Source: Yoonia sp. (GTDB lineage Bacteria; Pseudomonadota; Alphaproteobacteria; Rhodobacterales; Rhodobacteraceae). Taken from it: a stretch of DNA of 24,202 nt. A program made the position numbers and the translations under genes. The stretch lies in NCBI GenBank assembly GCA_020627605.1, contig JAHDGO010000003.1, positions 1 to 24,202 of the forward strand, read 5' to 3'. The notes under the pieces are model-generated. The model had not been told where the DNA came from. It did not search any database and worked only from the letters and a program-made list of their open reading frames with translations. This document shows positions 15,657 to 22,654 of this stretch, in pieces; the stretch's first letter is position 1; each line of letters starts with the position of its first letter.

Positions 15657-16333
15657 AGCTCTCAGCCGAACTCAACGCCTTTTGCGACCGGCTGGGCTAC
15701 CGCTTTGCCAAGCCCGAAACCCTGATCCGTGCCGTCACTCATTCGTCTATGGTCAGCGCGCACCGCGACGACAATCAGCGGTTGGAGTTTCTGGGCGATC
15801 GCGTCTTGGGCCTTGTGATGGCAGAGGCTCTGCTGCAGGCTGATCCCAACGCGCCGGAAGGGCTGCTTGCCCCGCGTTTCAACGCGCTTGTCCGGCGGGA
15901 GGCCTGTGCCGATGTGGCCCGCCAGATTGATCTGGGTGCGGTGCTGAAACTGGGCCGGTCAGAAATGAAATCAGGTGGGCGCCGCAAAGAGGCGCTGCTG
16001 GCTGACGCGATGGAGGCTGTGATCGCGGCCGTCTATCAGGATGGCGGGTTCGACGCTGCGCGTAATATGGTTCTGCGCCTCTGGGGGGCGCGCATTCACA
16101 ACGTGGCCGAGGATGCGCGCGATGCCAAAACCGCGCTACAGGAATGGGCGCAGGCGCGTGGCGAGCTGCCGCCGCAATATATCGAGGTGGCGCGCAGCGG
16201 GCCTGACCACCAGCCTGTGTTCACGATTGAGGCGCGTCTGGCCTCCGGCGCGAAAGAACAGGCGACAGCCGGGTCAAAACGCCATGCCGAACAGGCCGCT
16301 GCCGCTGCCCTTTTGAAGAAAGTCGATGGATGA
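15653..16333 (+). CDS. rnc: Ribonuclease III
   Basis: 226 residues from a TTG start. It cleaves double-stranded RNA in rRNA maturation and mRNA decay. The catalytic domain has the signature [17 protein letters not shown] (E45, D49) and [16 protein letters not shown] (D118, E121). The double-stranded RNA-binding domain occupies about residues 158-224 ([18 protein letters not shown], then [17 protein letters not shown]). TTG at 15653 is preferred because it gives the family start (M)KLSAELNAF and overlaps the lepB stop as TTGA, like the other junctions; no ATG or GTG serves this position. Its stop overlaps the era start (ATGA). Confidence 0.95.
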   Translation: MKLSAELNAFCDRLGYRFAKPETLIRAVTHSSMVSAHRDDNQRLEFLGDRVLGLVMAEALLQADPNAPEGLLAPRFNALVRREACADVARQIDLGAVLKLGRSEMKSGGRRKEALLADAMEAVIAAVYQDGGFDAARNMVLRLWGARIHNVAEDARDAKTALQEWAQARGELPPQYIEVARSGPDHQPVFTIEARLASGAKEQATAGSKRHAEQAAAAALLKKVDG

Positions 16334-17247
16334 CTGATACACAAACCAAAGCAGGCTTTGTCGCCTTGATCGGTGAACCCAATGCGGGCAAATCGACCCT
16401 GCTGAACCGGATGGTGGGGGCGAAAGTCTCTATCGTCACACATAAGGTGCAGACCACACGCGCGCGCATTCGCGGCGTCGCCATGGCGGAGAACGCGCAG
16501 CTGATCTTTGTTGACACGCCGGGGCTGTTCAAGCCGCGCCGCAGGCTTGACCGCGCGATGGTTGCCGCAGCATGGGGCGGGGCCGCTGATGCGGATGTGG
16601 TCGTGCTGATGATCGAGGCGCATCGCGGGATGACCGATGGCGTCAAGGCGATCCTTGACAGCCTGCAAGAGCGGTCTGGCAAAGCCCCTGTCGCGCTGGC
16701 CATCAACAAGATCGACAAGGTCAAGACAGAGGTCCTGCTGGCACTGACCAAGGATATGAACGACGCCTACCCCTTTGCTGAAACCTTCATGATTTCGGCT
16801 GAACGGGGCCATGGTTGCGACGCCCTGCGCGACTGGTTGGTGACACAGGTGCCGGAAGGCCCTTACCTTTATCCTGAGGACCAGATTGCCGATCTGCCCA
16901 TGCGCATGATTGCGGCAGAAATGACACGCGAGAAGCTGACGCTGCGCCTGCACCAGGAACTGCCCTACGAACTGACGGTCGAGACCGAAAACTGGGAAGA
17001 GCGTGAAGACGGATCTGCCCGCATCGACCAGTTGATCTATGTTGCACGCGACGGGCACAAGGGGATCGTGCTGGGCAAGGGCGGCGAAACCGTGAAGGCC
17101 ATCAGCACGGCCGCCCGGCTGGAACTGGAAGAGTTTCTGGGCCGCCGCGTGCATTTGTTTGTGCAGGTCAAGGTGCGGCCCAATTGGCTGGAAGAGTCAG
17201 AGCGTTACACCGAGATGGGCCTCGATTTCAAAGACGGCAATACGTGA
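16330..17247 (+). CDS. era: GTPase Era
   Basis: 305 residues. The GTPase domain shows G1 GEPNAGKS (15-22), G2 within [12 protein letters not shown]3 DTPG (62-65) and G4 NKID (126-129). The C-terminal KH domain has [15 protein letters not shown] (242-256), which binds the 3' end of 16S rRNA during small-subunit assembly. The rnc-era order is widely conserved in Proteobacteria, and here the two overlap by ATGA. Era's stop overlaps the GTG of the DUF1491 gene. Confidence 0.97.
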   Translation: MTDTQTKAGFVALIGEPNAGKSTLLNRMVGAKVSIVTHKVQTTRARIRGVAMAENAQLIFVDTPGLFKPRRRLDRAMVAAAWGGAADADVVVLMIEAHRGMTDGVKAILDSLQERSGKAPVALAINKIDKVKTEVLLALTKDMNDAYPFAETFMISAERGHGCDALRDWLVTQVPEGPYLYPEDQIADLPMRMIAAEMTREKLTLRLHQELPYELTVETENWEEREDGSARIDQLIYVARDGHKGIVLGKGGETVKAISTAARLELEEFLGRRVHLFVQVKVRPNWLEESERYTEMGLDFKDGNT

Positions 17248-17570
17248 AACTGACGGCCGAGATCTGGGTATCCGCCTATCTGACACGGCTGCGCCTGATC
17301 GAAGTGCCCGCCTTTGTGGTGCAGCGCGGCGACGCGACTGCGGGCGCGGTGCTGGTCAAACTGAACACGCTTGATGGGCAGGCCCGCTGCTATCAGCGCA
17401 GTTTTGACCTCATGACCGGTGATCGCAAATGGATGGTGCTGGCAGAGGGGGCCGAGGCGGATGTGGATGCGTCAGTGGCCAAGCAGCGCAGCTTTGATCC
17501 TGATCTCTGGGTGATTGAAGTCGAAGATCGCGAGGGGCGTCACCTGCTGGATGAACCCGGGCTTGCATAG
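17244..17570 (+). CDS. DUF1491 family protein
   Basis: 108 residues starting at GTG ([16 protein letters not shown]). The pattern PAFVVQRGDATAGAVLVKLN, then RSFDLMTGDRKWMVLAEG and FDPDLWVIEVEDREGRHLLDEPG matches DUF1491, a small family confined mostly to alphaproteobacteria. No catalytic motif is obvious; the compact alternating pattern suggests a small beta-rich soluble protein. It is coupled to era by a GTGA overlap and followed 78 nt later by recO. Constant placement between era and recO hints at a link to ribosome assembly or RNA, but nothing in the sequence proves it. Confidence 0.9.
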   Translation: MKLTAEIWVSAYLTRLRLIEVPAFVVQRGDATAGAVLVKLNTLDGQARCYQRSFDLMTGDRKWMVLAEGAEADVDASVAKQRSFDPDLWVIEVEDREGRHLLDEPGLA

Positions 17571-17648
17571 CTTTTTGGCTGCGGCGGCATCAGGTCTCTC
17601 CGCCGCCGCGCCCCTTGCAACTGGCGCGCAACCGGGCAGAAATAGCCC

Positions 17649-18377
17649 ATGATTGAATGGCAGGATGAAGGCGCGATCCTTGGCACGCGGCCTTTCGGCG
17701 AAACATCGGTGATTGTCGAGGTCTTCAGCGCCGCCCACGGGCGGCATGCGGGGGTTGTGCGTGGTGGCACAAGCCGCAAACTGGCCCCGGTGCTGCAACC
17801 CGGCGCGCAGGTGGCGGTGGCATGGAAGGCGCGGCTCGACAGTCACCTTGGCAGTTTCACTGTGGAACCGCTGCGCAGCCGGGCGGCGGCGGTGCTGGGC
17901 GACAGGCTGGCGCTGGCCGGTCTGAATGCGGTCTGTAGCCTCCTGACCATGGTCCTGCCCGAACGTGAGGCGCATGCGCAGCTTTACGCCCGCACCATCG
18001 GCCTGCTGGACCTTCTGGGGCAATCTGACCTTTGGCCTCTGGCCTATCTGCGCTGGGAACAGGCATTGCTGGAGGACATGGGCTTTGCTCTTGATCTGAG
18101 CGCCTGTGCGGTCACCGGCACGTCAGATGACCTGATTTATGTGTCACCAAAATCAGGCCGCGCGGTCAGCGCCGCAGGTGCCGGAGAATGGGCGGATCGC
18201 ATGTTGCCATTGCCTGCCGTTTTGGCCGGGCAGGGGGATGCCAGCAACGCAGAGGTGGTCAAGGCACTGGGCACGACCGGCTATTTCGTCGCGCACCGCC
18301 TGATCAAGGGGCTGGGTGACAGGCCCATGCCGCCAGCACGCGCGCGCCTGCTGGATGCCATCGCCCGACTGGGCTGA
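17649..18377 (+). CDS. recO: DNA repair protein RecO
   Basis: 242 residues. The N-terminal OB fold is recognisable: [26 protein letters not shown], then [12 protein letters not shown] and [22 protein letters not shown]. The C-terminal helical domain includes [25 protein letters not shown]. RecO works with RecR and RecF to load RecA onto gapped DNA. The four-cysteine zinc site seen in many RecO proteins is not complete: only one cysteine (LSACAVTG) remains at the usual place. The ribosome site is weak. Upstream, a 7-bp GC hairpin (17581-17606) lies in the 78-nt gap after DUF1491. The stop is 2 nt from that of the convergent SDR gene. Confidence 0.94.
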   Translation: MIEWQDEGAILGTRPFGETSVIVEVFSAAHGRHAGVVRGGTSRKLAPVLQPGAQVAVAWKARLDSHLGSFTVEPLRSRAAAVLGDRLALAGLNAVCSLLTMVLPEREAHAQLYARTIGLLDLLGQSDLWPLAYLRWEQALLEDMGFALDLSACAVTGTSDDLIYVSPKSGRAVSAAGAGEWADRMLPLPAVLAGQGDASNAEVVKALGTTGYFVAHRLIKGLGDRPMPPARARLLDAIARLG

Positions 18378-18379
18378 CA

Positions 18380-19408
18380 TCAGGCCAGATTGTTGTCGAT
18401 CAGATAGGCAGCAGAGGCGACAGCGGCCTTTGGCGCCTGCCGCATACCCCGCCCCAGCACACCCATGGCGCGGCTGTTGTCGGTCTTGTCAACGCGGCCA
18501 AGGCTGGGAATGATCGATTTGATCGCCGGATCGAAGAGCCCCAGAAACTTGATCAAGACATGCGGGGCCACACGCGTGGCGATCCGGCGATCCGGGTAGG
18601 CAGATTTGATCGCCTGCGCCAGTTCCTGAAATGACAAGAACCGGTCGACCGCCATGATCCGCTGGCCATGGGTCTCTGCCTTGTCGATCACGGTGACATG
18701 CAGTTCGGCCACGTCGCGCACATCAACGGTGGAAAAGCCGATGTCGGGCACCATCGGGTCCTTGCCGCGCAACACGCGGGCTATGACGTCGATGGAGGTG
18801 CCGAAATTGCTATCCAGCGGCGCACCCAGAACAAAACCGGGGTTGATCACCGTCAGTTGCATCTCTGGCGCGTCATCGCGCACGAAATCCCAAGCGGCCT
18901 GTTCTGCCAGCGTTTTGGACCGCCCATAAGGTGAAACTGTCGGATCGGTCGGGTCGGTCCAGTTCGTTTCGTCAAAGCTGCTGTCACCCGGGGGCAGCGC
19001 AGAGCCGCTGATCGCCACGGTTGATGATGTCAGGATCACCCGTGTGATCCCGGCCGTCCTGGCCGCGCGCAAGGCCCGCAAGGCACCATCAACGGCAGGG
19101 CGGATCAACTCATCCTCATCCTTGGGCTGTGTCAGCGGAAAGGGAGAGGCCGTATGCATCAGCACATCCACCCCTGTCATGGCCGCGTCCCAGCCATCGT
19201 CGCTGTTGAGGTCAAGCGCGACAAACGTCAGCCGCTGGTCCAGATCGCTGGGATCCGCCAGATGCGGCCGCACCGCATCCATAACCTCTGCGCCGCGCGC
19301 CAGATCGCGCACAGACCCGCGCACGTGATATCCCGCGTCCAGCAGCTGCAGCGCGATGTGTTTTGCGATGTAACCGGAGGCGCCGGTCAGAAGGACTGTG
19401 GTGGTCAT
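18380..19408 (-). CDS. Extended SDR, NAD-dependent epimerase / DFR-like reductase
   Basis: 342 residues. The cofactor motif is LLTGASGYIAKHIALQLL (residues 6-23; TGxxGxxA type), followed by the adenine-pocket VALDLNSDDGWDAA and HTASPF. The catalytic set is S129 (LTSSTVA), Y161 and K165 (YGRSK). The overall pattern is that of dihydroflavonol-4-reductase-like extended SDRs that reduce aldehydes or ketones. The substrate is unknown. AGGAG sits 8 nt before the ATG at 19408. It follows the probable mcd gene after 58 nt on the same strand and may be cotranscribed with it. Confidence 0.9.
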   Translation of the reverse strand: MTTTVLLTGASGYIAKHIALQLLDAGYHVRGSVRDLARGAEVMDAVRPHLADPSDLDQRLTFVALDLNSDDGWDAAMTGVDVLMHTASPFPLTQPKDEDELIRPAVDGALRALRAARTAGITRVILTSSTVAISGSALPPGDSSFDETNWTDPTDPTVSPYGRSKTLAEQAAWDFVRDDAPEMQLTVINPGFVLGAPLDSNFGTSIDVIARVLRGKDPMVPDIGFSTVDVRDVAELHVTVIDKAETHGQRIMAVDRFLSFQELAQAIKSAYPDRRIATRVAPHVLIKFLGLFDPAIKSIIPSLGRVDKTDNSRAMGVLGRGMRQAPKAAVASAAYLIDNNLA

Positions 19409-19466
19409 GTGGCGGCTCCTGCACAGGGGTGGCTAGAGACCTAGCAGCCCGTGGACAGAAAACAAC

Positions 19467-21152
19467 CTATCCCAGCAACCTGCGCGCGATGACCTGCGCC
19501 TGAATTTCGGCGGCCCCCTCAAAGATATTCAGGATGCGCGCATCGCAGAGAATCCGGCTGACTTTATATTCCAGCGCAAAGCCGTTGCCGCCGTGGATCT
19601 GCAGTGCATTGTCCGCACAGGCCCAGGCCACGCGCGCGCCCAGCAGTTTGGCCATTCCGGCCTCCAGGTCGCAGCGACGGTCGTTGTCTTTTTCATGGGC
19701 GCTGAAATAGGTGAGCTGGCGCGCCACCATGATTTCCACAGCCATCATGGCCAGCTTGCCGGCGACACGGGGGAAGTTGATCAGGGATTTGCCGAATTGC
19801 TTGCGGTCGTTGGCGTATTGCATGCCGACATCCAGCGCTGATTGCGCCACGCCAACGGCGCGGGCGGCGGTCTGGATACGGGCGGATTCGAATGTCTGCA
19901 TGAGTTGCTTGAAACCCTTGCCGGTCTCGCCACCCAGCAGGTTCTCGCCCTTCACGGCAAACCCGTCAAAGGCCAGTTCGTATTCCTTCATGCCGCGATA
20001 CCCCAGCACCTCGATCTCGCCGCCGGTCATGCCGGGGGTCGGGAACGGATTGTCGTCGTCGCCGGGCGTCTTTTCGGCCAAAAACATCGACAACCCGCGA
20101 TAATCAGTGGTGTCAGGGTCGGTCCGGGCCAGAAGGGTCATCACATGTGTCCGGCTGGCGTGGGTGATCCATGTCTTGTTGCCTGTGACCTCCCAATCGT
20201 CGCCCTTTTTCACAGCGCGGGTGCGCAAGCTGCCAAGGTCGGACCCGGTGTTGGGCTCTGTAAAGACGGCCGTTGGCAGGATCTCGGCAGAGGCAAGGCC
20301 GGGCAGCCATTTCTGTTTCTGGTCCTCGGTGCCGCCACAGAGGATCAGTTCGGCGGCAATCTCTGACCGTGTGCCGAGCGAGCCGACGCCGATGTAACCG
20401 CGCGACAGTTCTTCCGACACCACGCACATCGACGCCTTGGACAGGCCGAAACCGCCATATTCCTCGGGGATGGTCAGGCCAAAGACGCCCATCTCGGCCA
20501 TTTCGTCGATGATCTCCAGCGGGATCAATTCGTCTTTCAGGTGCCAGTCATGTGCGTCGGGTTCGATCCGGTCGATGCTGAAGCGGCGGAACTGTTCGCG
20601 GATCATTTCCAGTTCATCATCAAGGCCGGTGGCACCGACAGTGATATTGGCGGATTGTTCCTGCATCAGCGCGACCAGCCGCATCCGCGCGGCTTGCGTG
20701 TTGCCGGACTGGGTCAGCGTCATCACGGCTGGGGCCATCAGCGCGCGCATATCTTCCTGTGAAAGGCCGATGTCCTGCAGGCGCATGATTTCGCCCTGGC
20801 TCATCGGGATGCCGCCGTAGACCTGCCAAAGATACTCGCCAAATGCGATCTGGTGGATCAGCTGTTCCACCTCGCCGAATTTTCCCTGTTGCTCCAGCCG
20901 TTCCGCCCAGCCCTGCATCTGCTGCAGCGCCTGAGCGTAGGTGGCCAGCCACGCCAGACCATGGGCGGCGGTCTGATGATCCTCGATCAGCTTGCCGGAA
21001 ACGCGGTCGCCTTCCGTCACCAGCGCACGTACCGCGTCCTTGGCGCGCGCCAGCACGTCATCGACGGCAGGCAGGGCGGCGGCAGTCAGCCCCAGCAAAT
21101 CAGGCAAGGCAGGTGTTTTCGACATCAGCATTTCCTGACCATCATGGGGCAT
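19467..21152 (-). CDS. mcd: Acyl-CoA dehydrogenase with N-terminal extension, probable (2S)-methylsuccinyl-CoA dehydrogenase
   Basis: 561 residues, about 170 longer than ordinary acyl-CoA dehydrogenases. The extra N-terminal part (VTEGDRVSGKLIEDHQTAAHG, then LAWLATYAQALQQMQGWAERL) is what I recall for methylsuccinyl-CoA dehydrogenase of the ethylmalonyl-CoA pathway, which oxidises methylsuccinyl-CoA to mesaconyl-CoA. The dehydrogenase core shows FTEPNTGSDLGS (297-308), GNKTWITHA (324-332), ANDRKQFGKSL, LQIHGGNGFALEYKVSR and the catalytic-base region IFEGAAEIQ (E545). I chose the ATG at 21152 because GAAGGAG lies 8 nt upstream; later ATGs have no comparable site. No other ethylmalonyl-CoA gene is in the window, so the substrate rests on the N-terminal extension. 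Confidence 0.78.
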   Translation of the reverse strand: MPHDGQEMLMSKTPALPDLLGLTAAALPAVDDVLARAKDAVRALVTEGDRVSGKLIEDHQTAAHGLAWLATYAQALQQMQGWAERLEQQGKFGEVEQLIHQIAFGEYLWQVYGGIPMSQGEIMRLQDIGLSQEDMRALMAPAVMTLTQSGNTQAARMRLVALMQEQSANITVGATGLDDELEMIREQFRRFSIDRIEPDAHDWHLKDELIPLEIIDEMAEMGVFGLTIPEEYGGFGLSKASMCVVSEELSRGYIGVGSLGTRSEIAAELILCGGTEDQKQKWLPGLASAEILPTAVFTEPNTGSDLGSLRTRAVKKGDDWEVTGNKTWITHASRTHVMTLLARTDPDTTDYRGLSMFLAEKTPGDDDNPFPTPGMTGGEIEVLGYRGMKEYELAFDGFAVKGENLLGGETGKGFKQLMQTFESARIQTAARAVGVAQSALDVGMQYANDRKQFGKSLINFPRVAGKLAMMAVEIMVARQLTYFSAHEKDNDRRCDLEAGMAKLLGARVAWACADNALQIHGGNGFALEYKVSRILCDARILNIFEGAAEIQAQVIARRLLG

Positions 21153-21160
21153 TTTGGCGA

Positions 21161-21167
21161 CTCCTTC
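21161..21167 (-). promoter_or_regulatory. mcd: Ribosome site GAAGGAG fixing the start of mcd
   Basis: GAAGGAG on the minus strand is 8 nt before the ATG at 21152, ideal spacing. It excludes starts further upstream in the open frame and favours 21152 over the ATGs at 21131 and 21125. Confidence 0.8.
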
Positions 21168-21181
21168 AATTTGCAGGCGCA

Positions 21182-21210
21182 GAGATAGAGTGTTCGCAGT
21201 TGCAGCGCAA
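21182..21210 (-). promoter_or_regulatory. Candidate promoter of mcd
   Basis: On the minus strand TTGCGC (21210-21205) and TATCTC (21187-21182) are 17 nt apart. Transcription would start near 21175, leaving a leader of about 23 nt with the ribosome site. The -35 box lies within TTGCAGCGCAA (21200-21210), and the right-hand GCGCAAT arm is mirrored by ATTGCGC at 21233-21239. The -10 match is only moderate. Confidence 0.35.
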
Positions 21211-21239
21211 TAATTATTCGTCTGGATATCGCATTGCGC
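21205..21239. promoter_or_regulatory. Inverted repeat GCGCAAT...ATTGCGC in the mcd/TauE divergent region
   Basis: Two perfect 7-bp arms (21205-21211 and 21233-21239) are 28 bp apart from start to start, nearly three helical turns. They sit in the AT-richer 147-bp gap between the divergent mcd and TauE/SafE starts and overlap the candidate mcd -35 box. This is the geometry of an operator bound by a dimeric regulator, or it could be chance. No regulator gene is adjacent. Confidence 0.3.
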
Positions 21240-21299
21240 ACATAAATGTCGCAGCGGAATTTCTGCTGGCATGTGCGGATTGTTGGCGTAAGACAGGCT

Positions 21300-22070
21300 A
21301 TGACTGCGATCATGGACCTTGTTTCACTGTCCGTATTTGTCTTTGCCTGTGCGGTGACATTGCTGGGCGGCTTTGTCAAAGGTGCCGTCGGGTTCGCGAT
21401 GCCACTGATCATGATCTCTGGCATGGGCATTGTCATCGCGCCAGAGGTTGTGGTGGCGGGCATCATCATCCCCATTGTCACCACCAATGTCATGCAGGTG
21501 GCCAAGGCAGGGCTTGGGAAGGCCCGCGCCGGGCTGGCAGAACATTGGCGTTATATCCTTGTTGTCTGCGTGATGATCCTTGTGGCGGCACAGTTTGTGC
21601 GCAGCATTCCATCGGACCTGATGTTCATTGTGTTGGGTGTACCGGTTGTTGGCCTGTGCATCATCCAGTTGATTGGCTGGCGTCCTCAGATCAGCGCAAC
21701 GATGCGCCGCCCGTTTGAGTGGACCGCGGGGGCGCTGGCGGGAACATTGGGTGGCCTCGCCGGCACATGGGGCCCGCCAACGGTGCTGTATCTTCTGGCG
21801 TTGAACACGCCGCGTGCGCAGCAGATGGCGGTGCAGGGCGTGATCTACGGCCTGGGGTCGGTGATGCTGTTTCTGGGGCATCTGCAGTCCGGCATATTGA
21901 ATGCGCAGACATGGGTCTTTTCTGCGTCTTTGGTGCCACCGGCGCTGGTGGGCATGTGGCTGGGGTTCAAGCTGGGCGACCGCTTTGATCAGGAACGGTT
22001 CCGCCGCGTAACGCTCTGGGTACTGGTGATTGCCGGGGCCAATCTGATCCGTCGTGGGGTCATGGGTTAG
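21300..22070 (+). CDS. TauE/SafE (sulfite exporter) family permease
   Basis: 256 residues with about eight predicted membrane helices in two similar halves. The first half has TLLGGFVKGAVGFAMPLIMI and the second has AGTLGGLAGTWGPPTVLYLLAL, each carrying the glycine-rich GG..G.G.GP-type signature of PF01925. Members export or import sulfite, sulfoacetate, taurine-related or other small organic anions; the substrate here is unknown. I chose the ATG at 21300 (MTAIMDLVSLSVF), directly before the first helix; an ATG at 21312 is equally possible, and one at 21246 would add an unlikely polar stretch with no ribosome site. Its stop overlaps that of the convergent DUF3859 gene. Confidence 0.88.
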   Translation: MTAIMDLVSLSVFVFACAVTLLGGFVKGAVGFAMPLIMISGMGIVIAPEVVVAGIIIPIVTTNVMQVAKAGLGKARAGLAEHWRYILVVCVMILVAAQFVRSIPSDLMFIVLGVPVVGLCIIQLIGWRPQISATMRRPFEWTAGALAGTLGGLAGTWGPPTVLYLLALNTPRAQQMAVQGVIYGLGSVMLFLGHLQSGILNAQTWVFSASLVPPALVGMWLGFKLGDRFDQERFRRVTLWVLVIAGANLIRRGVMG

Positions 22071-22603
22071 GACAGCAGCTCTGCAAAGTTACAGGCGCCT
22101 GCCAGTTCCGGCACAAGGCGCGGATCAACCACCTCAAACGTGACGGCGTAAAGCTCCAGGTCGCCAGCGTAGGCCGCGATCGTCCATGTGCCCTGCACCA
22201 GTTCATAAGTGTGATCGAACTGGTAGAAGGTGACAGAGGGCGATTGCCCGCTGATCGCGGTGATAAAGCTTTGCGTCTGGCGGCCGTTTTCGCCCATGGG
22301 CGGGTGCGACACGCGCACGATCACACCGGGCAGCCCGCCCGGGGCGTCTGACAGAGCCTTGATGCCAAAACCGACACCCAGCGCGGCAGGCACCACCTGA
22401 CTGTTGGACACAAATGGCGGGTCTTCGGTAATCACATGTGTTTGCCCCGCAAGCGTATCCGGGGCCGGGGCCGCATCGAATGGCTCTGGTGGGCAGATGA
22501 TACCGGCCTCAAGCGAGGTGATGGCGTCGCCCTTCGCCATCTCTGCCAGGGCCGCGAGTGGCGTCAATAACAGGCAGAAAATGAAAAGGGCGCGAGTCAA
22601 CAT
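22067..22603 (-). CDS. Secreted DUF3859-like protein
   Basis: 178 residues. The first 20 or so residues (MLTRALFIFCLLLTPLAALA) form a clear signal peptide with an A-x-A-like cleavage site, so the mature protein is probably periplasmic. The remainder has GVGFGIKALSD, VSHPPMGENGRQTQSF and HTYELVQGTWTIAAYAGD, a pattern I associate with DUF3859, whose function is unknown. Two cysteines (in IICPPEP and GACNFAEL) could form a disulfide. The ATG at 22603 is preferred; a GTG three codons upstream (22612) is an alternative. Its TAA overlaps the TAG of the TauE gene by 4 nt. Confidence 0.78.
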   Translation of the reverse strand: MLTRALFIFCLLLTPLAALAEMAKGDAITSLEAGIICPPEPFDAAPAPDTLAGQTHVITEDPPFVSNSQVVPAALGVGFGIKALSDAPGGLPGVIVRVSHPPMGENGRQTQSFITAISGQSPSVTFYQFDHTYELVQGTWTIAAYAGDLELYAVTFEVVDPRLVPELAGACNFAELLS

Positions 22604-22635
22604 GACCCGCACCCTAGATGATCGCAGCGCACAGC

Positions 22636-22653
22636 AAAAGCGACGCGCGTCGC
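22636..22653 (-). terminator. Possible pckA terminator: 14-bp palindrome plus short T run
   Basis: GCGACGCGCGTCGC (22640-22653) is a perfect palindrome that begins one base after the pckA stop codon on the minus strand and is followed by TTTTG. As a hairpin it has a 5-bp stem and 4-nt loop. The U run is short, so termination may be incomplete or Rho-assisted. The DUF3859 gene start lies 32 nt further on. Confidence 0.45.
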
Positions 22654-22654
22654 C

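Noticed and set aside
16096..17154. Minus-strand open frame of about 352 codons opposite rnc and era
   Set aside because: It lies wholly across two well-identified plus-strand genes and has no domain pattern; high GC content makes such shadow frames common.
17581..17606. GCGGCGG...CCGCCGC hairpin between DUF1491 and recO as a terminator
   Set aside because: The stem is only 7 bp with a 12-nt loop and no U-run; in GC-rich DNA this can occur by chance, and recO is likely cotranscribed.
19427..19450. Possible hairpin between mcd and the SDR gene (GCTAG/CTAGC with flanking GGG/CCC)
   Set aside because: On the minus-strand transcript two pairs are lost and no U-run follows, so it is not a credible terminator.
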